Assembly (NCBI RefSeq): GCF_008831285.2
Contig: NC_045148.1
Span: 9,987,001 to 10,051,000, forward strand
Length of the DNA stretch: 64,000 nucleotides
From: Nymphaea colorata
Lineage: Eukaryota > Streptophyta > Magnoliopsida > Nymphaeales > Nymphaeaceae
Direction: 5' to 3'
Below are positions 52,201 to 64,000 of the stretch, in pieces (position 1 is the stretch's first letter; each line of letters begins with the position of its first letter). The notes below the pieces were generated by a model that was given only the letters and a program-made list of their open reading frames with translations, was not told the origin of the DNA and did no database searches. Position numbers and translations under genes: made by a program.

Positions 52201-55200
52201 GAAATTTGATATTCTAACTCGGTAGCACAAATAATTCAAAAGAAGTTAAGGACTCCTATTGCGATGCTGAATATGAAAGGCAGTTGACTTATAATTTCTT
52301 CATGCTTACCTTACTCCATTACTTACAAATGATTGATCCTGTGATTCAATTTTTTATCAATTTAGAGTACCTGAAATTAAATCTTCAGTTTCCATGTGTT
52401 TTTGAGTAATCCCATTGTCTTGTCATCTCTAGAAATGTTTCTGAATGCTTAATGCATGTAGTAAGCTGGAAATGAAATCTAGAAGAATAAGAGAATATAC
52501 TGAAATTGAAAAACCATCAGATGATTGTCATGTCAAACCAAATAATAAATTAAAACTATAAGTGAAAATACTGATAATCTACAAAATAGTAATGTAGGAT
52601 TACATGTTGAACATATTTATATTCAATCAAACCTAGTTATTTGGAATTTCGGAGTGCATCCAGGGCATAAATTTGACTGCCATGAGTCTTCTTGACCACC
52701 TTTAAACTTTTACTACCTCTATTTAGAGCCTGATTTGAATTCTGATACAAACTTATGGTCTCATATGAAATACTTGGGATCAGATTTCATGTTTTCAGGT
52801 GAACTAATTTTTTCCATGACATTACATAACCTAGAAGTGAAGATTGTAAGGTCAAATGTTAATTGCGATATAGAAAACTGTAAGCATCACACTTAAATCA
52901 CAGCTAATTTTACTATACCTGTAGCTGGCAGTGTAACTGAAGTGCCAGTTCCAATAGCTGGAGATTTAGGCTATTGGGGCAGCATGAAATTATAAGGAAT
53001 AAATTTTTTGTCACTTGTACTCCCAATCGACTTCATATGCCCCCTTTCTCATCAGCCTGCTTCTCTCAATTTGTGCTATTTGCCACCAGCTCTACATCTG
53101 CCATGGTTCAGTGATTACTGAAACCTTGTTTAAGAGTAATTTAGCCATTGTTATGCTTCATTTAATTATTTTTCCTCTTTTGTGTGCAGGGAGGAAGCTC
53201 AACTCAACTTTACAGATCTGTGTATTCTCAGGTATGTATATCATCTGGTCATGGGGTATAGTTGCAATTTGTTTTGCCTTGTTGATCTATTACAGAATGT
53301 GACTTAGGTGATGCGTTCCTCATTCTGAAACTCATTGTCTGTTCAGATATTCTCACTTCCAGAGGACACATTGATCTATCCTGGTCACGACTACAAAGGA
53401 TATACTGTAAGTTCTTATGATTAGAACTTAGAATTGGTCCTTAAGTAGTCGTCTGTTGTGCCTGAGTACTTTGAATTTCAATTTACAGGTCAGCACAGTG
53501 GGTGAGGAGATTCTTTACAATCCTCGATTGTCAAAAGATGAGGTAAGCTGCAAGTTTTGGTTTTGGTTTTTGTCTTCCCCTTTCAAAGACAAGGCAAACT
53601 TTGACTATCTTCTCCCTGGGAATACTTCTGAAGAAAAAAATTATTTAAACACTTGGCCAGTTAGGAGATCAACCCTATTGAATTTGACACTGCCACATAG
53701 CCATCAGGATATCTTATTTGACCCCTTGAAAGGTTATGCAATCTCAAATCAAGTAATAATTCCTCTTAGGAAGTAAAGTGACTTTCCCACAACTGCCTTT
53801 TACATGGTATCAGTCAAATCCTGTCAGCACTGACTGATTTTGAACTGAATGTTTGGTCATCATCACCTGATTCCTGAAAGTGTGTTCTTTAGCATCGTGT
53901 TTGCATTACTTATTTGTTTTTATGTTTATTTAGAAAGCAATGTGCCAGATGTTGGTATTCCTTGTTGAGCAACTTCCCACGAAAGATCACTTTTGCTCTG
54001 CAGTTTTGAACTTATCGTTTATCTTCCTTTGTGAATATGTTCCGGCAAATAAAAAACATTTAACAGATCAGCAATAATAAATTCACAAAGAACAAATTAT
54101 GAAAATAATGCAGATGGAAAGATATGATGACAGAAATATGAAGACCTGCTTAAGAGGCAAGTTCTATGATTCTAATTCTCATGTTCAGTGCACCAAAGAA
54201 ATGGATCTTTTTTCAAGTACCAAAATTGCTCATGTTAACAACCTGTAATAGCGAAAAGTGTGCACCATATGATGTAAAGGCTAATGTCAGTTTTTCAATC
54301 ATATTCAACACAATTTTGCTGGAGTAGATTTTCCATATTAGAATAGAATGAGAAATCCAATCCAAAGACACCGATGGCCAAAACCTCTGTACTAGACCTG
54401 TCCATGATAATTTCTCTTTTGTGTATAATTTCCGTTTCAGTATCTTTATCTGTCAGGACGTCCAATAATTATGGTTGATGACAGAATTCTTTTGGATGTA
54501 CTCCTTCCAGTAAAGTTTCCATTCACCTCACTGAGGGGTTGGACTTAATACCTTCAAGTTCAAGAAGATCAAGTGCGGCACCAGGTGTCCCTTTGCATAA
54601 TTTTGAAGGGGATGTACCTAGCGCAGCTTGCCAATCCAAAACATTAAATATAAAAAAGGAACATATAACTTCAAGTTTCTGGATTATACTTTCGATACTC
54701 AAGAAGCCTTTGTTGTTGTGGTGTATAAAATTATCTTTTCTTTCTTGTCGTTAGGCTTCTTTTTTTTGTGCCTTGATTCGCTCTTTTTTGTATTTGCAGG
54801 CAACATTCCAAAAAATCATGGAAGGTAAGTGCTAGAAAGTGGTCTTTACCATATTGAAACTTGTCTTTTCTAATCTTTAGCCTATCCAAACTAAGGGTTG
54901 GCTTGTTCAAGCTTGACAAGATGTCATGGGGCACCGATTTCAGACTGGCTTCTCTTTAAGCTTATGAAACTTGTCCAGTAACTGCACTTGGTGGAGCCCA
55001 ATTAGAATAAAGGCAATCAGCTTGGCTCTAACCTCACTTGAACTTCATCTGGTCTGACTGGAGCCAAGCTGAGCTTGAGCAACTTTATCCAGGAGTGCCT
55101 CAAGCTCGATCATCTTGTCTCCCAAGCAACCCACATTGTTCGAGTTCCAGAAATCTGCAGCCTTTCGGATGCCTTGTCCAACTAATATTTGTGCCTATTC

Positions 55201-55296
55201 ACAGGTTTGAATTTGCCGTACCCAAGAATGATAGACATTGCGTTGCCTGCAAATCTGATTTGTGGATTGCAAGAAGTGTCCGTACAGTCTGTCTGA
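49221..55296 (+). CDS. ETHE1: ETHE1 persulfide dioxygenase, copy B
   Basis: This is the second intact tandem gene. Its nine exons are 49221-49496, 50739-50867, 51000-51107, 51719-51853, 53190-53231, 53347-53406, 53489-53542, 54800-54824 and 55205-55296. They match copy A exon for exon in length and phase, giving 306 residues. The presequence is Ser/Arg-rich. The T-H-C-H-A-D-H motif (121-127), His178 (PGHT), Asp203 (FTGD), GCGRTDFQ and YPGHDYKG are all kept, so an active mitochondrial persulfide dioxygenase is expected. At residue 243 it has Gly where copy A has Cys. The first donor is the weaker GTGGGT. Introns show the same order of landmarks as copy A, with independent small duplications. 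Differences from copy A concentrate in the presequence and at residues 58-75, while the catalytic core is nearly unchanged. This suggests that both copies have been under constraint. Confidence 0.96.
49791..49948. repeat. 84-bp tandem duplication private to copy B intron 1
   Basis: GAAACGGCTTTTTATTTTCA and what follows occurs at 49791 and again at 49875. Copy A has a single version near 34960-35030. Confidence 0.85.
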
Positions 55297-57560
55297 CAAG
55301 CCTCCGAGTAAGAAATAGCATCATCCAGCAGCCGGGAATGTCGTCGATCCATCAATCTGGTGTTTGGTTTCTAGCTATTCTGGTTCCATGTGAAGAATTT
55401 GGCTTGCCCACACCCTTTATGCAGCTTTTTCTGGTTTTATTATTGTCTCAAAATCTATGAGAGGTCTTTGTGTTTGTTTGTATATACATTATTGACCTTA
55501 TCATCTGTGTTCATGAATGCCAGCCACGACCATTACCGTGAGCAGGAGATGGCAGGGTAGGCGTTCTTTTGAGCCTCATAAACGGAAGGGGCTGGAGGTG
55601 AATGTCGGAGGTGTCCGCTCCCCTCCTTTGCTTCCCATGGGGAGAAATCTCCATGACAATTATCGTTGTCTTCTGCGATGTGCATGTCATGATACTATCA
55701 ATAAAGACTACCATCTTGAGTTAATGTTCTCAAAGCATTGCCTGTTTGGATAATAATTTTGTTGTCATATATATATATATATATATATATATTGGAAATT
55801 TTATAGGGAGATACCCAGTCTCCCCCTTTCCCTTCTTTCCTCTTTCTTTCTCGGGTGTTATAGATCTCTACCGCTGTATTTGAGGTTCGTTCTCCCATGG
55901 GAAAATGAAAAGTTGGATTGCCGCTATGTCAAGTGGTTGACATTTTTTTTAGAGTATTTCGTTTGCAGGAGAGGAGTCATTGGTGTTGATGGTTTGACCG
56001 TGCGATATGTGAGAAATAAAAATGACAAATATCTAAATACATTTCATGAATGGGCAGTGACATAGCTCATACATCATTAACGAAAATTAAATTGGAAAAG
56101 CTATAAGATCGTGATTTGATTTGCTTATATTTGTTTGGTAAAAAGAGTTTGAACAAATCAGGTGGCAGCTTAAGATTGGGCTGTGGAGGTAAAACTGCAT
56201 TTTGCTTCTGAAATGTCGTTTTAGCATACTTCTAAAAGAGCCTCAAAAACTCATATCTACTGTATCAAAATTAAATTTGTTAAGTAAAAAAAAAGTTTAA
56301 AAATGTGAAAACATGGATCTTGTCATCCAAACACATCCAAAAAGTGATTAAAAAGCCTGGTTCTCACCGAACAATGTTTCCACAAAACATCAAGATTCAT
56401 CCAAACGTTACTTAAGATGTTAGGCAGATTCAATGTTTTTCGACTGTCAAGTAAAATGGTTGGAAGTTTTCTTTTGGACAAATAAATGAGACGAACTGTA
56501 TGGTCAAGGCCATGTTTGATAGTCTCGGATCTCAGATCCTAGAACTGTTTTTAAAAGTTATAGCCAAGGTTCTCCAGTTTAAACAAACAGAGGATTTCAA
56601 TAGAATGAATCTTACATACATGTTATATATCAGTGCCATAAATATCATGAGATTTTTTTGAAAATCTCAAGACATTTACGAGAAAATCAAATAAAACAAA
56701 AGTAAAAAATATATCGACATTTTAAAAATCCTGCCAAAATGGATAATATCACGATTCTATCGCAAGTTTTCCTGAAATTTTAATATTTTTAAATTTTTTG
56801 AATTTTTACGGTTTTTTAAAAAAATGCCAAAATTTTTCTAAGATTTACCCGATAAGGACAAGTTTGTCGAAAAATACATGAGAAAAACCTCATTGAGATT
56901 TTCACCAAAATGATACTTTTGACAATACTATACATAAAAAAAAACCATAGATTAATGTCGGATGAATGAAATGATTTAATACAACATAAATAAAGTTTCA
57001 AGAGAAAAACTATAAGAATCTCCTTACTCGAAGGGATAAATTATCCCAACAAGGAGGACACTCCAAAACAATGTTTTGGAATTAAAACAGAGTTTGATAA
57101 CATAAAAACTGAATTTAAAAAAAAAACTTAGTTTTAATAAAACTTGATTTTCAAGAGAGATTCAATAACTTTTCTCCTTCCTTTCAAGGATGGAGGCAGG
57201 ATCTTTTTTGAAAATGTGAAGAAGATCATGATCCCCATTGGCCATGCTCTGCGCTACCTCTCTCACAAAGGTTATTCTTATATTTTATGTGTGTAAATGC
57301 ATACCAGTTTTTGAAAAAATAATTATAAAAATATTGTTTTACAAATCAGATTTTAAAAAACAAAGTATTTTCTCATCCAAAAACGATACGGTGAGATTCG
57401 GACCCACTCGGCGACAAACCTGGCCGAGTTGGCCCTCGACTCGGAGCCGTCCCCTCCATGCTGCCAAGGCCCTGGTGGCCTTGCTGTAAATTCGTGAATA
57501 ATGAAGGGCTTTTTCCTTAACGATTCTCGTATAAAAGCTAAACCTCTTGATGCTCCCGGC
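55297..57560. other. 3' flank of ETHE1 copy B and promoter side of RPL18a
   Basis: This is the 3' UTR and flank homologous to copy A up to about 56955, with an (AT)n run at about 55768. A unique segment of about 600 bp then leads to the RPL18a gene. No other gene was found. Confidence 0.5.
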
Positions 57561-57578
57561 TCCTCCGCCTGGTGATCG

Positions 57579-57587
57579 AAACCCTAA
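57579..57587 (+). promoter_or_regulatory. Telo-box AAACCCTAA in the RPL18a leader
   Basis: The exact element AAACCCTAA lies 28 bases before the start codon. Telo-boxes are characteristic of the 5' regions of plant ribosomal protein genes, where they go with growth-linked expression. Confidence 0.75.
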
Positions 57588-57615
57588 CTCCTTGCCGGAA
57601 GGGCTGCTGAAAACA

Positions 57616-60149
<2,534 letters not shown>

Positions 60150-61893
60150 ATTCACAGGCTGGTCTGAGAAAACATTCTAGGGGTGGAATTATTTTTGTCG
60201 AATTGTTGAATTTTGGAAAAAGCTTGGCTTGAACACTATAATTGGTGAGCAGAGTGGAGTGCCAGTTGGAGCTCCTGGTGGATTTTGAATTTCATATTAT
60301 TTTTGTTTTGATTTGTATTTTTCATGGTCTGGAAGCACACAGCATTTCTCTTCACAATATTTTTCATGTTTTGATCTTTGACATTATCCTTGAAGGGGTT
60401 TCACACTGAAATACTACTAAGGCTTTTATTTATGCAGTGCATTCACCTTATCAATACCGTGATTCTTTGCATTCATCATGGTTCGATGTACGGCTCTTCT
60501 TGCAATTGAGCTAGAGGGTCGTACCGCATGCCGCTTCAGTGTCACCAATGCGCGTTCTTGTATAGCTAATGTTGGTTTCAGCCATGCTCTTGAGTCTTGT
60601 TTCCATGTTGAATCGCATTCCTAGTTAGGAGATTTCACAAAATATTTTCATTGGTTACTAGCTAGTTTTAAGTGAACGTGGCATCTTGGAAACATTTGAG
60701 CGGAAAGTCTCCTGAGCTAATATGACTGTTCCTGAGGCTTAAAATTCTGCCTTTTTTTCTTAGCATGCTTCTTATATGCTTGTTTAATGGAAAATTGAAC
60801 TTAGTTACTTTTGTCGTTGGATGTTTTTCTTTAAAATCTTTTATCACTAAAAGTCATGCATATTCTGTAAGAAAAACTGTGTCCCAGCAATTGGCCATTG
60901 CAAATGCACATTGTGCATCTGTTTTACTGATACAGAACAAAAAAAAAAAACCATCTGACCGTGTACTTTAGTTAGTGCCCATATTTGTCGTTGTGGTGAT
61001 GATGCCTATATTTGTCGTTGTGGTGATGATAGAGATAGCCAATTGGAGTTGCCTTTGTCTTGGCCGTGACGTTGGTTCTTAACCTTCCAAGAGGGTTGCT
61101 CGTTTCGTCTCACCTTGGTTAAAATGCCCCTTTTATTGTAATATAGTGTCATGAATATGCATGCTTTGGAGCAGATTGATGAAATAATAACAACCCCAAA
61201 TGCCTTATTGTACAAAGCCTTCTATTGGGATTCCTCAACCATCTTACTAAAGGCGTAGAAGGCATTGGGACAGGCAAGTGTGGTTCCTATTGCAAGAATG
61301 CTTTCCAAAGTTTTCTCGCTGCAACATGCTTTCCTGTTCTCGTTGATTTCATGTAAGTTTAGATTCTATCCTCCCTTTCTCGTTTTCTGGGATTTACGAT
61401 GCGCCATTCCTCTCTTCTTAAAGCTGCAATGAACTCGATCGAATTCATCTTTAAGCATATAGGAGAACCTCGTTTTCCGCGGTTTAAGATGCGCCATTCC
61501 TATCTTCTTTAAGCTGCAATGAACTCGATGGAATCCCCTTTAACGCTAATGGTTCTGCAACATCTCACAGCAAGAGAAGCTTTGATTCCCCGCTGATCAC
61601 ATTTCTTCCGCAAATAAAAGCTATTTAAAAAGCTGTTTCTGGAATATAATTGCAAAAGTAAACCCTGCAATTGGAGCTAACATTATTGGAAAACAGAGAG
61701 AGGGTTCATATAGATGTACTGATCATTTTAATGTCACAATCACCCCCATCATGAAGAAAAATTTGGAATCAAAACACGATAGTAGATATACACAAATAAT
61801 AAGCGTTCATGGAATAGTCTACAGAATGCAGCTCCACTAGCAAACATGGTGAGAGCGAGGCTACTCCAGTTACATGAGGGCCGAACAATCTTA
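60150..61893. other. Spacer between two convergent genes
   Basis: It holds the RPL18a 3' UTR and the 3' flank of the minus-strand gene. It contains a 29-bp tandem duplication near 60980-61031 and the repeat listed at 61379. No gene was found. Confidence 0.5.
61379..61548. repeat. Imperfect tandem repeat, 90-bp unit
   Basis: Two copies share CTCGTTTTC, GATGCGCCATTCCT and AGCTGCAATGAACTCGAT at a 90-base offset. Confidence 0.8.
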
Positions 61894-62889
61894 TCACCAG
61901 GAATGAGTTCCTTTTGACACTCCAAAAATCACAACAATGATAGCAAGGATCGCCTGAAATTTTGCACTTTCATCAGTCGTCTGATTCAGATTTAAGCTCA
62001 CTAAATTAATGCAGAAAAGTGCACTATTGAAGATGAAAACGGAAGAACTATTGGTTAAAGATAAGAACATTTCCATTTTAAAGATCAATGCTGAACGCAA
62101 ATGGTTGATACTTACAGCAACTGTGCATGCAATGTACCCAGGCTTCTCTCTGTAATCTATCCTTCTAACACAGATTAGAATGAAAGCCCCAATATACCAA
62201 GGTATTGCAGCAAGAAAGAAGCCAATAATAAACCTTAAACAAGGACAGAAGAATTTGTTAGATTCAAAATTACCTTACCTGTGATGATTAATTACTAGAG
62301 TGAAACAAGCATAATATAGTAGACCTGATATCTGCTCATGCACGCGCCCATGATTAAAAAAGACAAGCAAAAAATCTTGAAACAACTACTAGATGGAAAA
62401 ACGGTTAAGCAGAACACTGAAATCTACTTTGATTTTCACACAATTATTTGAGGTCATCTTCTGCAGATAGTGAACTAATCTCACACGATTCCTGTTGACA
62501 CTTGCTATCTGAATTAATTTACGACAAACCAAAAAATGTGCTCAACTCAGTCATGGTTTATCTCATCCTTTCAAACCGTAACGGGGCTAGATATTTTTCC
62601 CTTACGAGGACAACTCCATGAAAAGCTGATCCAACAGATCCAATGGAACAGCACGGAGCTATATATAATAGCATCTCTTTAGAGATGAAAAATTTGCCAC
62701 CATAAGTCGAGTGCCTCAGATTCAATTAAGCCCCTGCTTTTATAAGCACGTAGACCATATGACGCCTTTAACTATTCCGAACTATTCAATTACAGAGAGA
62801 AAATACAACTTACAGAAACCAGCCCAAGCCAATGCCACAGCAAGGAAGACGACGTTCTCTTACAGGTGTCCCCTCTGCAACCGCATAGC
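61894..62889 (-). CDS. 'L18a-like' two-helix membrane protein, C-terminal exons (partial)
   Basis: Three exons in transcript order are 62889-62814, 62233-62116 and 61953-61894. They read GYAVAEGTPVRERRLPCC, then GIGLGWFL, FIIGFFLAAIPWYIGAFIL, then VRRIDYREKPGYIACTVA, AILAIIVVIFGVSKGTHSW and a stop. Despite the database name 'ribosomal protein L18a-like', the fragment has two hydrophobic helices around a basic loop with the family motif DYREKPGYIAC. It shares no sequence with RPL18a, so a membrane protein of unknown function is expected. The first exon starts in phase 1 after CTCAAG, so an upstream exon with the Pro/Tyr-rich N-terminal part must exist. I could not find it in the last kilobase, and it may lie outside the window. 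Confidence 0.85.
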
Positions 62890-64000
62890 CTTGAGATCAC
62901 CAAACAACAAGAAGCACACACCTCTTAGTACATAAATTAACAAGAAATGGCTACTTTTAAAGAAGGAAGAAAGACAATTACATGTGAAGGAAACACAAAA
63001 AGTGAAAAGGAGGACAAAAAGCAATGCATTGTCATGATTGACCCATGAAACTTATAAAATGCTCTGCCACGCAAGACAAACACCATGAGTCCCATCCAGT
63101 GGTGGACTACACCACTCTTTGGAACGCATTGGTATTCAAGAAGGGAGCATGAACGCTACAAGTGCTTTGGGGTTGAATAGGAGTAGATTTATTCTACAGT
63201 TCAAGCTTAGGTTCTAGCAAATTCTAGCCAACTGTTATAGTCTTATCTCGACAAGCCGAAGCCTCAGCTAGCTCAGTTAGTTTCCCACCTCCTAGGTAGC
63301 ATATTTATGATTCCCACCCATATGGATGTAGAAAAATCCTATGTCATTTAGGATAGACAGATGAAGACTATTTGGGAACTCTAGATGGAAGTTTGAGTTT
63401 AAAATCACAAGCACCACAGATCAGAATTTCTTTGGGGAGACCTTGATGGTTGACCGATGTATAAAAATTAGTAGCCTTTTGGGGATCCAAGCAGATTCTA
63501 ACTACTGGATTGATCATCGAGAAAGTCCATTTGGCTTTCCTGATCAAACCAATTAGTAGACTAGAAAAACGAGAGATGAGATCATAGCTATCACAAACTA
63601 CAATTACGCTTTCACCACAGCTCTCTGACAAACACGGAATCACTTCCATATCAGTAGAAGAAAGAGAAGAGGAGCGTTTGAACAAATTCAACGCGTGGTA
63701 ATATCGAAGAAAAAGAAATGGGTACCAAATCAAGGCACTAAAACAAACTTCTTCCTGAAGATTCTTCGCTAAAAGACCTACAGAAGAAGCCCGATCAACT
63801 TAAATAACCAAGAATTGCCGTCAAACCAAAAGAATCACAGGCAGATCTTCAAACTCCATCTTCCACTCCAATTGATACTACAAAACGCCCGACGATAGCT
63901 CAGTAACAACATTTTTCGAGCCAATCACCATAGTAGCACCCTAAATGAGAGATCACACAGTCCTCTATCATTCTCTAAGCGATGATCCCGACAAGGCGAC
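62890..64000. other. Upstream part of the L18a-like gene, unresolved
   Basis: It should hold an intron and possibly leader exons of the minus-strand membrane-protein gene. A 121-codon minus-strand frame at 63368-63733 shows no resemblance to the expected Pro/Tyr-rich N-terminus and is not recognised. Nothing else can be supported. Confidence 0.35.

Larger units (their letters stand above)
42406..56955 (+). repeat. Tandem segmental duplication, unit B
   Basis: This is the second, direct-orientation copy. It differs by several insertions, including a Tourist-like element at about 46.0 kb and about 400 bp of repeat-like DNA at about 44.36-44.75 kb. About 0.6 kb present in unit A at about 41.4-42.04 kb is missing here. 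The interval 46.99-49.15 kb has no counterpart in unit A. Substitutions across introns and exons show that the duplication is not recent. Confidence 0.9.

Overview
This is a nuclear genome window from a flowering plant. It has GT-AG introns, AT-rich spacers, many (CT)n, (AT)n and (TTA)n microsatellites, small inverted-repeat transposons, and genes with clear Arabidopsis counterparts. The species cannot be fixed from the sequence. A miR5179-like hairpin (a miRNA I know mainly from grasses and orchids) hints at a monocot or an early-diverging lineage, but this is weak evidence. No prokaryotic or viral genes and no transposase or reverse transcriptase were seen.

Layout. (1) 1-7.7 kb: gene-poor, but with a fold-back at 3.79-3.92 kb whose 5' arm matches miR5179. 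(2) 7.8-12.4 kb, minus strand: a complete 12-coding-exon gene for a 739-residue N-terminal-transmembrane, SMP and C2 domain protein of the NTMC2 type 6 (At1g53590) family. Its leader intron and 5' UTR probably reach about 14.2 kb. (3) 14.2-27.4 kb: intergenic, with a 160-bp hAT-type MITE that has a perfect 8-bp target duplication, a 1.7-kb element with long GC-rich inverted termini, Tourist-like elements and small tandem duplications. (4) 27.4-57.0 kb: a direct tandem duplication of a unit of about 15 kb. Each unit carries one intact nine-exon gene for mitochondrial ETHE1 persulfide dioxygenase (306 residues each; about 88% identical by hand count). The two genes have unrelated upstream regions, and both units begin with a decayed coding remnant. 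(5) 57.6-60.1 kb, plus strand: RPL18a (eL20), four exons, 178 residues, with a telo-box in the 5' leader. (6) 61.9-62.9 kb, minus strand: the C-terminal exons of a small two-helix membrane protein of the so-called 'L18a-like' family. Its N-terminal exons were not found.

Functional reading. ETHE1 oxidises glutathione persulfide in mitochondrial sulfur and cysteine catabolism, and the duplication with diverged promoters suggests dosage or expression divergence. From memory, the order L18a-like, ETHE1, NTMC2 type 6 also occurs at Arabidopsis At1g53560, At1g53580 and At1g53590, so the block looks like ancient conserved synteny. In this window the block contains a duplicated ETHE1 gene. All exon borders were derived by reading splice signals and keeping reading frames. 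All family assignments are from recognition, not from a database search.
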